DNA of 64,000 bases from Ensifer sp. IC3342 (GCF_020193655.1 NZ_JADYVE010000001.1:186001-250000), one strand, 5' to 3'. Positions 36,543 to 46,760 are shown, counted from the stretch's first letter. Notes: generated by a model not told the origin, from the letters alone. Translations and numbers: made by a program.

Positions 36543-38678
36543 TCAGGCTAGAACAGCCAGCAACAGCAGCGCCACGATATTGGTGATCTTGATCGCCGGA
36601 TTGACCGCCGGCCCGGCCGTATCCTTGTAAGGATCGCCGACCGTATCGCCGGTGACCGAAGCCTTGTGGGCGTCGGAACCCTTCATGTGGCGTGTTCCGT
36701 TCTTGTCGACGAAACCGTCCTCGAAGCTCTTCTTCGCATTGTCCCATGCCCCGCCCCCGGAGGTCATCGAGATGGCGACGAAGAGGCCATTGACGATAAC
36801 GCCAAGAAGGGACGCCCCGAGCGCGGCGAAGGCCGAAGCCTTCGAGCCGGAAAGCAGCAATACGCCGAAATATACGACGATTGGCGCCAGCACCGGCAGT
36901 AGCGAAGGGATGATCATCTCGCGGATGGCCGCCTTGGTCAGCATGTCCACGGCGCGGCCGTAGTCGGGCCGATCCTTGCCCTCCATGATGCCTGGCTTTT
37001 CCTTGAACTGCCGGCGCACTTCCTCGACGACGGCGCCGCCAGCGCGGCCGACAGCCGTCATGGCGATGCCGCCGAAAAGGTAAGGAATAAGACCACCGAA
37101 GATCAGGCCGGCGACGACATAAGGGTTGGACAGATCAAACGAGATCGCGCCCACATCGGCGAAATAAGGATGCTTGTCGCCATTGGCGGCGAAGTAGGTG
37201 AGGTCGTTCGAATAGGCCGCGAAAAGCACGAGAGCGCCGAGTCCCGCCGAACCGATCGCATAGCCCTTGGTCACCGCCTTGGTCGTGTTGCCGACGGCGT
37301 CGAGCGCGTCGGTCGACTTGCGAACCTCAGGCGGCAGATGTGACATCTCGGCAATACCGCCGGCATTGTCCGTGACCGGACCGAAGGCATCGAGCGCCAC
37401 GATCATGCCGGCAAGACCGAGCATCGCAGTGACAGCAATGCCGGTGCCGAAGAGGCCGGCGAGCTGGTAGGTGGCGATGATGCCGCCGACGATTACGATC
37501 GCCGGCAATGCGGTCGACTCCAGCGAAACGGCGAGGCCCTGGATCACGTTGGTGCCGTGACCGGTAACGGAGGCCTGCGCAATCGAATTCACCGGCCGCT
37601 TGTTGGTGCCGGTGTAGTATTCGGTGATCACAACGATCAGTGCGGTGACGACAAGGCCCAGGATGCCGCAGATGAACAGACCCCAGCCGGTGACATCTTT
37701 GCCGGCAACCGTCCCGATCGAGCCCCAGCCGATCGTCAGCGACGTCGCGGCGCCAAGACCGATGATCGAGAGCACACCCGTGACGATCAGCCCCCGATAA
37801 AGCGCGCCCATGATAGAGCCGTTGGTGCCGAGCTTGACGAAGAAGGTGCCGATGATCGAGGTGATGATGCAAGCCGCGCAGATCGCAAGCGGATAGACCA
37901 TCACCGTGGCGAGCAGCGGCGTGCCCGCGAAGAAGATCGATGCAAGCACCATGGTCGCCACGACCGAAACCGCGTAGGTTTCGAAGAGGTCCGCTGCCAT
38001 CCCCGCGCAGTCGCCGACATTGTCGCCGACGTTGTCCGCGATGGTCGCCGGGTTGCGCGGATCGTCCTCCGGAATGCCCGCTTCCACCTTGCCGACGAGA
38101 TCGCCCCCGACATCGGCCCCTTTGGTGAAGATGCCGCCGCCGAGGCGGGCGAAGATCGAGATCAGCGATGCTCCGAAGCCGAGCGCCACGAGCGCGTCGA
38201 TAACCTCACGCGAAGCCGGGTCGTGCCCGAAGCCCGCCGTCAGGACGAGATAGTAGACCGAGACACCGAGCAGAGCCAGGCCGGCTACCAACAGGCCGGT
38301 GATTGCGCCCGATTTGAAGGCGATGTCGAGACCGGAGGCAAGGCTGACCGATGCGGCTTGCGCCGTGCGAACATTGGCCCTGACCGAGACATGCATGCCG
38401 ATGAAACCAGCCGCGCCCGACAACACCGCACCGATCAGGAAGCCGATTGCGGCTGCACTCGAAAGAAGAATCCACGCGGCGATGAAGACGACGACACCGA
38501 CGAGGGCAATGGTCCTGTATTGACGTGTGAGGTAGGCCTGCGCCCCCTCTCTGATAAAGCCTGCGATCTCCTGCATGCGGGCGTTCCCCTGGTCGGCGGC
38601 AAGCACCGACTGCGTTGCCCAGATGGCGTAGGCCACCGAGAGCAACCCGCATGCGATAACGCCTAAAAGTAAGGTCAT
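36543..38678 (-). CDS. hppA: Membrane-bound proton-translocating pyrophosphatase, K+-independent type
   Basis: 711-residue pump with about sixteen helices that couples pyrophosphate hydrolysis to proton transport. The substrate site [20 protein letters not shown] and [20 protein letters not shown] near 185-235 and the C-terminal [17 protein letters not shown] are complete. The GNTTKA motif near 475 has lysine where K+-dependent enzymes have alanine, so potassium independence is expected. In rhizobia the enzyme sits in the inner membrane or acidocalcisomes. Start ATG at 38678. Confidence 0.96.
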   Translation of the reverse strand: MTLLLGVIACGLLSVAYAIWATQSVLAADQGNARMQEIAGFIREGAQAYLTRQYRTIALVGVVVFIAAWILLSSAAAIGFLIGAVLSGAAGFIGMHVSVRANVRTAQAASVSLASGLDIAFKSGAITGLLVAGLALLGVSVYYLVLTAGFGHDPASREVIDALVALGFGASLISIFARLGGGIFTKGADVGGDLVGKVEAGIPEDDPRNPATIADNVGDNVGDCAGMAADLFETYAVSVVATMVLASIFFAGTPLLATVMVYPLAICAACIITSIIGTFFVKLGTNGSIMGALYRGLIVTGVLSIIGLGAATSLTIGWGSIGTVAGKDVTGWGLFICGILGLVVTALIVVITEYYTGTNKRPVNSIAQASVTGHGTNVIQGLAVSLESTALPAIVIVGGIIATYQLAGLFGTGIAVTAMLGLAGMIVALDAFGPVTDNAGGIAEMSHLPPEVRKSTDALDAVGNTTKAVTKGYAIGSAGLGALVLFAAYSNDLTYFAANGDKHPYFADVGAISFDLSNPYVVAGLIFGGLIPYLFGGIAMTAVGRAGGAVVEEVRRQFKEKPGIMEGKDRPDYGRAVDMLTKAAIREMIIPSLLPVLAPIVVYFGVLLLSGSKASAFAALGASLLGVIVNGLFVAISMTSGGGAWDNAKKSFEDGFVDKNGTRHMKGSDAHKASVTGDTVGDPYKDTAGPAVNPAIKITNIVALLLLAVLA

Positions 38679-38886
38679 TTCGCATTATCCTCCGTTTCAA
38701 CCTGCAGGTTCACTCCCTCCCGCAGGCCCCTCAATCCGCGAATCGCGCGCCGCCTCCTCAAAGCGGCACCTCTCACGGCGCGGCCAGAGTGCGGGCGAGA
38801 ATGGGGATCGTCAAGCCCCTGAAATTGCCGGCGCGCCGGCGTTTGGAAGGAGTTGGAAGATTTCGCTGAGCCGCAGGTGCAGGCGC

Positions 38887-40116
38887 TCAGGCGGGAGCGC
38901 GCCCGTTTCTCCGCATCAACACGAAAAGGAGGAAGAGGCAGATGACGGAAACCGGCCAGGCGACGGCGTTGAGCACGTCCCATCCATAGGCGGAAAGTAC
39001 CTTGCCGGAGGCGAAAGACGCGCCGGCGACCGTCGAAAACAGCACTATATCGTGGAAGCCCTGAACCTTGTCTGCCTCATGCGGCCGATAGCTCTGCGCA
39101 ACAATTGCGGTCGAGCCGATGAATGCAAAATTCCAGCCCAATCCGAGGAGAACCAGTGCGCCCCAGAAATTCCAAAGCGCCACACCCATATGAGCAATCG
39201 CCGCACAAGCCAGGAGCAGCACAAAGCCGCATGCCACGATACGCTCCGCGCCGAAGCGGGCGATGAGCCAGCCAGTCGCAAAGCTCGGTCCGAACATCGC
39301 GAGCACGTGCCACTGTATTCCGAGGGTCGCGAGGTCAGTCGAAAAATCGCAGCCGACAACCATGGCGACCGGTGCGCCCGTCATCATGAAGGTCATCAGC
39401 GCATAGGCGGAGATGCCACAGATCATGCCTGTCACGAACCGTTGGCTGCCGACGATCTCACGGAGCGGCCGAACCGGCGAAGTGGCGTGCTGATCCGAAA
39501 CGCTTCTGACGTCCGGCAGCCGAAGAGGCACGAAAAAGACAATGGCGGCAAGGCAGACCGGCAGCAAGGCCACGAATGCACCGGCAAACCATACGGGCGC
39601 GAAGTAATCACCGGCGAAAATGACGATCTGTGGCCCGAGTATCGCCGAGATGATGCCGCCGCCCAAAATCCAGGAAATCGCCTTCGGCTTGTAGAAGGAC
39701 GGCGATGCGTCGGCTGCCGCGAAGCGAAGTTTTTGTGTGAAGCCGCTGGAGGAGCCGAGAACTGCCAAGCCGAAGGTGAACAGCCAGAAATTCTCGCGGA
39801 AAAGCGCCGCGGCTGCCACCAGCCCGCCCAATGCAGCGATAACTGCGCCGCCGATGAACGCCAAGCGCCTGCCGACCAGCCGAGACAGCGTCGCGGCAAG
39901 AACGACACCGAGCGCCAAGCCCACGTTGAAGCCGGTAAGCGGTGCCGTCGCCAGCGACTTGTCTTCGCCGAGAAGCTGGTGGCCAGCCACACCGCCGACC
40001 GCGAAGCTGATTGGCCCAACCACACCGAGCAGCGCCTGTGCAAAGGTCAACAGAAAGACGTTGCGGCGTGCCTCGCGGAGAACCGCCCCCATGTCGTCCG
40101 CAGTCGCTGCCACCAT
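38887..40116 (-). CDS. MFS transporter
   Basis: 409-residue major facilitator with about twelve helices. The loop after helix 2 has the TLSRLVGRRLAFIGG motif (variant of the MFS motif A), and a second set occurs at GWLIARFGAERIVACG in the C-terminal half. No signature identifies a substrate. It starts six bases after the nusB stop on the same strand, so it is probably translated from the nusB transcript; a later ATG at 40092 is a possible start. Confidence 0.88.
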   Translation of the reverse strand: MVAATADDMGAVLREARRNVFLLTFAQALLGVVGPISFAVGGVAGHQLLGEDKSLATAPLTGFNVGLALGVVLAATLSRLVGRRLAFIGGAVIAALGGLVAAAALFRENFWLFTFGLAVLGSSSGFTQKLRFAAADASPSFYKPKAISWILGGGIISAILGPQIVIFAGDYFAPVWFAGAFVALLPVCLAAIVFFVPLRLPDVRSVSDQHATSPVRPLREIVGSQRFVTGMICGISAYALMTFMMTGAPVAMVVGCDFSTDLATLGIQWHVLAMFGPSFATGWLIARFGAERIVACGFVLLLACAAIAHMGVALWNFWGALVLLGLGWNFAFIGSTAIVAQSYRPHEADKVQGFHDIVLFSTVAGASFASGKVLSAYGWDVLNAVAWPVSVICLFLLFVLMRRNGRAPA

Positions 40117-40121
40117 TTTTT

Positions 40122-40601
40122 CTATTTCCGCTGGCCGCGGACCTGCTTGGCGATCCGGTCGAGGACTGCGTTGACGAGCTTTGGCTCCTCATCCTCGAAG
40201 AAGGCCTTGGCGATCTCGACATATTCGGTGACGATTACCGGAACCGGGACATCCTTGCGCTCGAGCATCTCGAAGGTGCCGGCGCGCAGGATCGCGCGGA
40301 CGGTGGAATCGAGCCTGGACAGTGCCCAATCGTCCTGAAGGGCGGCGCCGATCAGTGGGTCAAGCTTGCGCTGGTCGCGCACGACTCCCGACACGATCGA
40401 ACGGAACCACGAGGCGTCCGCCTTGAGGTAGGTCTCTCCGTCCAGTTCCCGGCCCAGCCGGTGCTCTTCGTATTCGGCAACAATCTCCAGCACGCCGGTG
40501 CCGCCGATATCCATCTGATATAGCGCCTGGACCGCAGCGAGGCGCGCGGCACCACGCTGGTTGACCTGCTTCAACGGCTGATCCGAGGGAGTCTTCGTCA
40601 C
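40122..40601 (-). CDS. nusB: Transcription antitermination factor NusB
   Basis: 159-residue helical protein that, with NusE, binds boxA of rRNA leaders. Landmarks: [25 protein letters not shown]-type [12 protein letters not shown], and [31 protein letters not shown]. It starts at a GTG whose last bases overlap the ribH stop (GTGA), so it is translationally coupled to ribH. Conserved ribH-nusB pairing. Confidence 0.95.
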   Translation of the reverse strand: MTKTPSDQPLKQVNQRGAARLAAVQALYQMDIGGTGVLEIVAEYEEHRLGRELDGETYLKADASWFRSIVSGVVRDQRKLDPLIGAALQDDWALSRLDSTVRAILRAGTFEMLERKDVPVPVIVTEYVEIAKAFFEDEEPKLVNAVLDRIAKQVRGQRK

Positions 40602-41059
40602 TTTTCTGCGCCCAACTTCTTCTTCAGTTCGATCATGGTCAGCGCCGCACGCGCGGCGAAACCACCCTTGTCGCCTTCCGACCGGCGGACGCGTGCCCAT
40701 GCCTGGTCATCATTCTCGACCGTCAGAATGCCGTTGCCGAGCGCAAGGCTTTCGCTGACGGCAAGGTCCATCAGGGCGCGCGCGGATTCGTTCGCAACGA
40801 TGTCGAAATGGTAGGTCTCGCCGCGGATAACCATGCCGAGCGCGACGAAACCGTCATATTCGGTGCCGCCCTCGTCGGCGCCATCGAGCGCCATGGCAAT
40901 CACCGCGGGAATTTCCAACGCCCCTGGGACCGTCACAATATCATAAGTCGCGCCGGCTGCATCGAGCGCGTGCTTCGCACCGTCGAGCAAGGCGTCGGCC
41001 ATATCATCATAGAAGCGCGCTTCCACAATCAGGATGTGGGCGGACTTGGTCTTCGCCAT
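40598..41059 (-). CDS. ribH: 6,7-dimethyl-8-ribityllumazine synthase
   Basis: 153-residue riboflavin-pathway enzyme combining 5-amino-6-ribitylaminouracil with 3,4-dihydroxy-2-butanone 4-phosphate. [36 protein letters not shown] and [27 protein letters not shown] are the family motifs, including the catalytic His in TYHFD. The length is that of the icosahedral type. No FMN riboswitch is visible upstream. Overlaps nusB by four bases. Confidence 0.95.
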   Translation of the reverse strand: MAKTKSAHILIVEARFYDDMADALLDGAKHALDAAGATYDIVTVPGALEIPAVIAMALDGADEGGTEYDGFVALGMVIRGETYHFDIVANESARALMDLAVSESLALGNGILTVENDDQAWARVRRSEGDKGGFAARAALTMIELKKKLGAEK

Positions 41060-41534
41060 GGATCACCTGTCTTTGAGAACTTGGGCCGGACCTGACCGGC
41101 GCAGGCGGCGGTCAAACCATGCCCGACGCAGAATGGCAAGCAAATTCCGCCAGCCGGAGGCCATTTGCCGCGGGGATGCCCCTTGCGGGACGAGCGCGAC
41201 GACTCTTCCATCGTCCGGTGACGACAAAAACAAGGAAGCAGCCGAGGCAGGCGCTGGTGCAGTCGGCTCCGGGAACTTGCTACCAGGATGGCTCGCCAGG
41301 ACTGTGTTCGCTTGCAACAGCTTTGATTGCACCTAAACCTTAGGTGCAGTAGCATCGCTTCTGCAAGGGGAAGCTGTCTTCACCGCGTGTTTCCCTAGAT
41401 CGCAGCCGGTTTAAGGACGAAAACATGCGGCAATTCAAAAGAAGCGTCCTTTGCGCGTCGAGTAAGATGCGCTGCGCTGTGGGGCCGGCGATGGACGTGG
41501 CGACATAGACGTCGCGAAACTTGGGAGGAACACG
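41060..41534 (+). other. Intergenic region between ribH and a divergent cupin gene
   Basis: 475 bases without a convincing gene. The right half holds a decayed RIME copy listed separately. No FMN-riboswitch core and no terminator are visible. It must contain the ribH-nusB promoter, but I cannot place it. Confidence 0.5.
41384..41482 (+). repeat. RIME-type repeat, decayed copy
   Basis: GTTTCCCTAGATCGCAGCCGG followed by TTTAAGGACGAAAACATGCG is an eroded hairpin A, then GCGTCCTTTGCGCGTC and GATGCGCTGCGCTG form an imperfect hairpin B. Several pairs are broken. Confidence 0.7.
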
Positions 41535-42038
41535 ATGACGGAAGCGCGAAGGCCGGTCGTCAACCTGAAGAACCTCAGACTCGAGCACTGGCAGCGTGGC
41601 TCGTTTTTTGAGTCGAGCGACGTGTCTTTCGGCGCTCTCCTCGGCCTCAAGGATTTAGGTATCGGCTACGGCGAAGTGCCGCCGGGCAAAACCGGCTGCC
41701 CTTTTCACAACCACCATGTCGAGGAGGAGCTGTTCATCATCCTGGAGGGAGTGGGAACCTACCGCTTCGGCAACGAGCGCCACGAAGTCGGTCCCGGCGA
41801 CGTGCTGGGTGCGCCGGCCGGTGGCCCTGAAACCGCGCATCATCTGATCAACACAGGGACGACGGCGCTCAAATACCTTTCCATCTCGACGATGGCGGCC
41901 ACGGAGATCTGTGAATATCCCGACTCCGGCAAATTCCTGGCAAAGACACGGCGTCCCGGTTCGCCAAACGCTTCATTCCGGTTTATCGGCCGCCAAGCAA
42001 CCACAGCCGACTACTGGGATGGCGAACCGGGCGCCTGA
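41535..42038 (+). CDS. Cupin-domain protein
   Basis: 167 residues. The core cupin FHNHHVEEELFIILEGVGTYRFGNERHEVGPGDVLGAPAGGPETAHHLINTG contains the HxHH(x)3E metal site and the later His, so metal binding is expected. Members range from isomerases to regulators, and no reaction can be assigned. GGGAGGAACACG precedes the ATG. The GNAT gene follows 33 bases downstream. Confidence 0.85.
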   Translation: MTEARRPVVNLKNLRLEHWQRGSFFESSDVSFGALLGLKDLGIGYGEVPPGKTGCPFHNHHVEEELFIILEGVGTYRFGNERHEVGPGDVLGAPAGGPETAHHLINTGTTALKYLSISTMAATEICEYPDSGKFLAKTRRPGSPNASFRFIGRQATTADYWDGEPGA

Positions 42039-42071
42039 GTTAGCTCTCCTCGCAAGAATCTGGATCGAAAC

Positions 42072-42608
42072 ATGCACAGCGTTCCCACGATCGAAACCGA
42101 ACGACTTCTACTACGTCCCTACCGGCGCGACGACTTTCCGGCCTATACCGCCTTGTTCGCCGACGAGGAAGTCACGCGCTACATCGGCGGCATACCCTAT
42201 TCGCGCGAGCAGTCCTGGACGCGCTTCCTGCGCCAGGTTGGCATGTGGCACTATTTCGGCTTCGGCTTCTTCGCGATTCAGGAGAAGGCTACCGGCGCGT
42301 TTATTGGCGAAGCCGGCTTCCACGACGCCCATCGGATGATCACGCCCTCCCTCGAAGGCACGATGGAAATGGGCTGGGCGCTTTCCCCCAGAACACATGG
42401 CAAGGGGCTCGCCACAGAGGCGGTGACCGCGGCACTTGCCTGGGCCGATCGTCAATTTCCGACCTTGAAGAAGACCTGCGTCATCGACATCGGCAACCAG
42501 GCATCGATCCGGGTGGCCTCAAAGCATGGCTTTATGGAATTCTGGCGCACGACCTATCACGGCAACCACGTCATCCTGTTCGAACGGCACAAGAAGTCCG
42601 CAGCCTAG
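42072..42608 (+). CDS. GNAT acetyltransferase, RimJ/RimL-like
   Basis: 178-residue N-acetyltransferase. IETERLLLRPYRRDDFPAYTALFADEEVTRYIGG is the typical RimJ/RimL opening, LEGTMEMGWALSPRTHGKGLATEAVTAALAWA contains the acetyl-CoA pyrophosphate loop (RTHGKGLA), and CVIDIGNQASIRVASKHGF the C-terminal strand-helix. The acceptor may be a protein N-terminus, an amino acid or an antibiotic; unknown. Probably co-transcribed with the cupin gene. Confidence 0.9.
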   Translation: MHSVPTIETERLLLRPYRRDDFPAYTALFADEEVTRYIGGIPYSREQSWTRFLRQVGMWHYFGFGFFAIQEKATGAFIGEAGFHDAHRMITPSLEGTMEMGWALSPRTHGKGLATEAVTAALAWADRQFPTLKKTCVIDIGNQASIRVASKHGFMEFWRTTYHGNHVILFERHKKSAA

Positions 42609-42792
42609 GCGGTCGCTTGGCCCGCGAACATGGACAAATTTTTAATTATTTTTCAGATCGTTACGCCTTCGAAAGGGCCACATTCCGGCCAGTCGAAACA
42701 GTCGAGCACCTTTTCGCTGTGGGTGACCTCACCCGCAAAGGATCGGTGCTGGCAGTGAACCGCTAAGCTCCGTCATCGCCACCCTCTCCGCC

Positions 42793-43098
42793 ATGAGTTT
42801 CGGCGGCATCTTCTACGCGGCCGGTGTCGAAATGAACTGGCCGAACCAGATCGATCGGACCGTTCGAAACTTCAAGGGCGACAATTTCGGGATCGTCGAT
42901 GTCGACACGCTGAGCCGTATGAACGAGATCCGCGCCAGGATCGACACCGAAACGCCGCAACAGTTGGCGGCCCTCCATGCGGCCGTCGACGCCAAAGGGG
43001 CGCTCGCCGCCAAGCTGAGGGCCCGCGATATCGAGATGAACAACATCGCAGGCGCATCGCAGGCGGCCGACGGCAGTCTCACGCTCTATGTGCGTTGA
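42793..43098 (+). CDS. Hypothetical protein with N-terminal hydrophobic segment
   Basis: 101 residues from the ATG at 42793; the frame stays open upstream and codes for more hydrophobic residues (SSVIATLSA), so a signal or anchor may begin at a non-ATG codon. FGGIFYAAGVEMNWPNQIDR is followed by a polar region with INEIRARIDTETPQQL-type helices and a short strand end TLYVR. No family recognised. No good ribosome site. Convergent with ribE. Confidence 0.5.
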   Translation: MSFGGIFYAAGVEMNWPNQIDRTVRNFKGDNFGIVDVDTLSRMNEIRARIDTETPQQLAALHAAVDAKGALAAKLRARDIEMNNIAGASQAADGSLTLYVR

Positions 43099-43128
43099 AA
43101 ATCTTGCCCGAACGGCACTCTAGCTTCG

Positions 43129-43154
43129 TCCGCCCCCTGCTTTTTGGGGGCGGA
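43129..43154. terminator. Strong hairpin between converging genes
   Basis: A perfect 9-bp stem TCCGCCCCC/GGGGGCGGA with loop TGCTTTTT. No T run follows on either strand, so it may block rather than terminate intrinsically. It lies between the hypothetical gene and ribE. Confidence 0.5.
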
Positions 43155-43170
43155 TTCACTTCCGCTGTCG

Positions 43171-43791
43171 CTATTCCGCCTTGGGTGCGGGAAATTCTGC
43201 CAGCCGCGCCGCGTAACGCGCCATCGTGTCAACCTCGAAGTTGACAAGATCGCCCGCGCGCCGCTCGCCCCACGTGGTGACTTCGAGCGAATGACGGATA
43301 AGAAGCACGTCGAACTCGGCGCCATCCACTTTGTTGACAGTGAGTGAGGTTCCGTCGAGGGCGACCGAGCCCTTGGGCGCCACGAACTTGGCTAGATGCT
43401 CCGGCGCACGCAGTCGGAAACGCACCGCGTCGCCTTCCGGCTCTACGGAGAGGATTTCGGCCCTGTCGTCCACATGACCGGAGACAAGATGACCACCGAG
43501 TTCGTCGCCGATCTTCAAGGAGCGTTCCAAATTGATGCGCGTGCCCTCCTGCCATTCGGCAATCGTGGTCAGCCGAAGCGCCTCTTCCCATGCCTCCACC
43601 TCGAACCAGCGCTCGTTGCTGCCTGCCTCTGGCAGCGCGGTAACCGTGAGGCATACACCCGAATGGGCGATGGAGGCGCCTAAATCGATCGTCTTCGGAT
43701 CATAGTTGGTGGCAACGCGAAGCTTGATGCCTTCCTTCAGTGGCGTGACCGCCTCGACGGTGCCGATATCGGTGACAATGCCTGTAAACAT
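43171..43791 (-). CDS. ribE: Riboflavin synthase alpha chain
   Basis: 206 residues in two lumazine-binding barrels: MFTGIVTDIGTVEAV with SIAHSGVCLTVT, then GDELGGHLVSGHVDDRAEI with GSVALDGTSLTVNKVD. It dismutates two 6,7-dimethyl-8-ribityllumazine molecules to riboflavin. Its start overlaps the ribD end by one base, so the two are translated together. Last gene of glyA-nrdR-ribD-ribE. Confidence 0.95.
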   Translation of the reverse strand: MFTGIVTDIGTVEAVTPLKEGIKLRVATNYDPKTIDLGASIAHSGVCLTVTALPEAGSNERWFEVEAWEEALRLTTIAEWQEGTRINLERSLKIGDELGGHLVSGHVDDRAEILSVEPEGDAVRFRLRAPEHLAKFVAPKGSVALDGTSLTVNKVDGAEFDVLLIRHSLEVTTWGERRAGDLVNFEVDTMARYAARLAEFPAPKAE

Positions 43792-44960
43792 CAGATATCT
43801 CTCTCGTAATCCTCGAAAATATCGTCGCCATAACGCGCCGCCCGACGAAGCATAAACCCGGCCGGAATGGACTGCCGATCAAATGGGGATCGAATCCCGT
43901 CTTCGCCAATGGTGATCGGACCGGTGAAAAGCAGGATGCGATCGACGAGGCCGGCATCGAGGAATGCGCCAGCCGCCCGCGCGCCTCCCTCGACGAGAAG
44001 CGAAGAGGTTCCCCGTGAGGCAAGCGCGGCCAACAGATCCGGAATGGTGTCGGCATTCAGGACCTCGGCGCCTGCAGCTTCGAGCGCCGCGCGGCGGGTG
44101 GCGTAGTCTCCACCTCTCTCCGCCTGCGGGGACAAAGGACTCTGCCCCTCATCCGCCCTTCGGGCACCTTCTCCCCGCGAGCGGGGAGAACGAAAGCTGG
44201 CGTCACCCGCCACGACGATCAACGGAACCTCGCGCGCCGACTGCACCAGTTTCGAGTTCATCGGCAATTCGAGGCGGCGGTCGAGGACGATGCGGATCGG
44301 GGAGCGGCCTTCGAGTCCGGGCAGCCGCACGGTGAGTTCCGGATCGTCGGCGCTGGCCGTGCCGACGCCGACGAGGATCGCGTCCGTCTCCGCGCGCAGC
44401 ATCTGCACCTGCGCACGCGAAATTTCGCCGGTAATCCGAACCTGCCCCTCTCCCGTCCGACCGATCATTCCATCCTGGGAAACGGCGAGCTTCAGGGTCA
44501 CGTGCGGGCGTTTCAAGCGCTGACGCATGAGGTAGGCTTCAAGCGCCCGCTCTCCGTCGCGATGGAGCACACCGATGTCGACGGCGATGCCGGCGTCGCG
44601 CAGCATCACCACTCCGCGTCCGGCAACACGCTCGTCCGGGTCGAGAATCGAAACAACCACACGGGCGACACTGGAGGCGATCAAAGCGTCGGCACAGGGC
44701 GGCGTCTTGCCGTGATGCGAGCAAGGTTCCAGCGTGACATAGGCAGTGGCTCCTCTCGCCTTTTCCCCGGCTTCGGCAAGCGCCTGCGTCTCGGCGTGCG
44801 GGCGTCCCCCCGGAGCCGTTACCGCCCGCCCCACGATCGTTCCGTCTTTAACAATGATGCACGCGACCGAAGGGTTCGTCGACGTCAGGCCGAGATTGCG
44901 GCGGGCGAGGCGCAGCGCCGCCGCCATGAACCTTTCGTCCTCGCGCGTCGGCGCTGTCAT
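43791..44960 (-). CDS. ribD: Bifunctional riboflavin deaminase-reductase RibD
   Basis: 389 residues. The N-terminal deaminase has the zinc site HAETQAL and PCSHHGKTPPCADAL (His-Cys-Cys, residues about 50-85); the C-terminal reductase begins near 150 with RPHVTLKLAVSQDG and contains SLLVEGGARAAGAFL near 315. It converts the pyrimidine intermediate of the riboflavin pathway in two steps. Residues 256-285 are an extra 30-residue segment (SPRSRGEGARRADEGQS within it) coded by a palindromic repeat inserted in frame between two reductase strands. Without it the length would be near the family's 360. Start ATG at 44960, 18 bases after nrdR. Confidence 0.94.
   Translation of the reverse strand: MTAPTREDERFMAAALRLARRNLGLTSTNPSVACIIVKDGTIVGRAVTAPGGRPHAETQALAEAGEKARGATAYVTLEPCSHHGKTPPCADALIASSVARVVVSILDPDERVAGRGVVMLRDAGIAVDIGVLHRDGERALEAYLMRQRLKRPHVTLKLAVSQDGMIGRTGEGQVRITGEISRAQVQMLRAETDAILVGVGTASADDPELTVRLPGLEGRSPIRIVLDRRLELPMNSKLVQSAREVPLIVVAGDASFRSPRSRGEGARRADEGQSPLSPQAERGGDYATRRAALEAAGAEVLNADTIPDLLAALASRGTSSLLVEGGARAAGAFLDAGLVDRILLFTGPITIGEDGIRSPFDRQSIPAGFMLRRAARYGDDIFEDYERDI
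44106..44195 (-). repeat. Palindromic repeat inserted in frame in ribD
   Basis: Ninety bases containing a perfect 10-bp palindromic stem (TTCTCCCCGC/GCGGGGAGAA, 44169-44190) and GCCCTTCGGGC nearby. The same TCTCCCCGC-(A/G)A-GCGGGG core and the CGGATGAGGG end occur in the intergenic element at 60041-60149. It adds exactly 30 codons and no stop. Confidence 0.8.
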
Positions 44961-44978
44961 GCTTCGCTCCGCTTGGGC

Positions 44979-45452
44979 CTATTCGCCGGGGTCGCGCGCG
45001 ATCTTGGCGCTGATTTCCGCGATGACTTTCTCGAAATCTTCCGCGTGCGAGAAATCTCGATAGACCGACGCGTAGCGGACGAAAGCGACATCGTCGAGGC
45101 TCTTCAGGGCCTCGAGCACCTGCAGACCGATTTCTTCGGACGGGATTTCCGTCTCGCCCGAACTCTCGAGCCGGCGGACGATGCCCGACACGGCACGCTC
45201 GATGCGATCCCGATCGACCGGGCGTTTCCTGAGGGCAATCTCGAATGAACGGAGCAGCTTGTCCCGGTCGAAAGGCACTTTCCGACCGGTTTTCTTGATA
45301 ATCATCAGCTCACGCAGCTGCACCCGCTCGAAGGTCGTGAAGCGGCCGCCGCAATCCGGGCAGATGCGGCGGCGGCGAATGGCATTCCCGTCCTCTGCCG
45401 GACGGGAATCCTTCACCTGGCTGTCTTCGGAACCGCAATAGGGGCAGCGCAT
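44979..45452 (-). CDS. nrdR: Transcriptional repressor NrdR
   Basis: 157 residues. The zinc ribbon is [17 protein letters not shown]...[17 protein letters not shown] (four cysteines), followed by an ATP-cone domain ([29 protein letters not shown]). It senses ATP/dATP and represses ribonucleotide reductase genes. Between glyA (12 bases) and ribD in a conserved order. Confidence 0.96.
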   Translation of the reverse strand: MRCPYCGSEDSQVKDSRPAEDGNAIRRRRICPDCGGRFTTFERVQLRELMIIKKTGRKVPFDRDKLLRSFEIALRKRPVDRDRIERAVSGIVRRLESSGETEIPSEEIGLQVLEALKSLDDVAFVRYASVYRDFSHAEDFEKVIAEISAKIARDPGE

Positions 45453-45464
45453 GCAGCCGTCCGA

Positions 45465-46760
45465 TCACATGTAGCTGTACATCGGGAACCGGTCGGTGAG
45501 CTTGATCACCTTCTCGCGCACTCCAGCTTCCACGGCGGCGTTGCCCTCGTCGGAATTGGCGACCTTCAGGCCGTCAAGCACCTCGACGATCAACTCGCCG
45601 ATTTCCTTGAATTCCGCTTCCTTGAAGCCACGCGTCGTGCCCGCCGGCGCACCGAGACGGACGCCCGACGTGACGAAGGGCTTTTCCGGGTCGAAGGGAA
45701 TGCCGTTCTTGTTGCAGGTGATATAGGCGCGGCCGAGAGCAGCTTCTGCCCGCTTGCCGGTCGCGTTCTTCTTACGCAGGTCGACGAGCATCAGGTGGTT
45801 ATCCGTGCCGCCGGAGACGATGTCGAGGCCATTCGCCTTCAGCGTTTCGGCGAGCGTGCGGGCATTCTTGACGATCTGGGCGGTATATTCCTTGAAGGAG
45901 GGTTGCAGAGCCTCGCCGAGGGCCACGGCCTTGGCCGCGATCACGTGCATCAGCGGGCCGCCCTGGAGACCGGGGAATACGGCCGAGTTGATCTTCTTGG
46001 CGATTTCCTCGTCGTTCGTGAGCACCATGCCACCGCGCGGACCGCGCAGCGACTTGTGCGTCGTCGTCGTCGCGACGTGGCAATGCGGGAACGGAGAGGG
46101 ATGCTGACCACCGGCAACGAGACCAGCGATGTGGGCCATGTCGACCATCAGCCACGCGCCGACTTCATCGGCGATTTCGCGGAAGCGCTTCCAGTCCCAG
46201 ATACGCGAATAGGCGGTGCCGCCGGCGATGATGAGCTTCGGCTTGTGCTTGCGGGCCTTTTCGGCGACGTCGTCCATGTCGAGCAGGTGATCGTCCGCAC
46301 GGACCCCGTACGAAACGACGTTGAACCACTTACCGGACATGTTCACCGGCGAGCCATGGGTCAGGTGACCACCGGAATTGAGATCGAGACCCATGAAGGT
46401 GTCGCCCGGCTGCAAGAGCGCCAGGAAAACCGCCTGGTTCATCTGCGAGCCGGAGTTCGGCTGGACGTTGGCAAAGTTGACGCCGAAGAGCTTCTTGGCG
46501 CGTTCGATCGCCAGTTCCTCGGCGATATCGACGAACTGGCAGCCGCCGTAGTAGCGCTTGCCCGGATAGCCCTCGGCATATTTGTTCGTCATGATCGAGC
46601 CCTGGGCTTCGAGCACAGCTCGCGAAACGATGTTTTCAGAGGCGATCAGCTCGATCTCGTGGCGCTGGCGCCCCAGCTCCTTCTCGATCGCACCAAAGAT
46701 CTCCGGATCGCTTTCCGCGAGAGAGCGGGTGAAGAAGGCGTCATTGGTTTGTGCAAGCAT
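45465..46760 (-). CDS. glyA: Serine hydroxymethyltransferase
   Basis: 431-residue PLP enzyme: serine plus tetrahydrofolate to glycine plus 5,10-methylene-[23 protein letters not shown] is the opening, [23 protein letters not shown] follows, and the PLP lysine is in [14 protein letters not shown] near 230. LVDLRKK and [14 protein letters not shown] lie in the C-terminal domain. GAGAGGAG about nine bases before the ATG. First gene of glyA-nrdR-ribD-ribE; no riboswitch is recognisable in its leader. Confidence 0.97.
   Translation of the reverse strand: MLAQTNDAFFTRSLAESDPEIFGAIEKELGRQRHEIELIASENIVSRAVLEAQGSIMTNKYAEGYPGKRYYGGCQFVDIAEELAIERAKKLFGVNFANVQPNSGSQMNQAVFLALLQPGDTFMGLDLNSGGHLTHGSPVNMSGKWFNVVSYGVRADDHLLDMDDVAEKARKHKPKLIIAGGTAYSRIWDWKRFREIADEVGAWLMVDMAHIAGLVAGGQHPSPFPHCHVATTTTHKSLRGPRGGMVLTNDEEIAKKINSAVFPGLQGGPLMHVIAAKAVALGEALQPSFKEYTAQIVKNARTLAETLKANGLDIVSGGTDNHLMLVDLRKKNATGKRAEAALGRAYITCNKNGIPFDPEKPFVTSGVRLGAPAGTTRGFKEAEFKEIGELIVEVLDGLKVANSDEGNAAVEAGVREKVIKLTDRFPMYSYM

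Noticed and set aside
37557..38666. 369-codon forward frame opposite hppA
   Set aside because: Highly charged antisense translation of a membrane pump; no start signal.
41060..41160. FMN riboswitch before ribH
   Set aside because: None of the conserved RFN core segments could be found in the leader.
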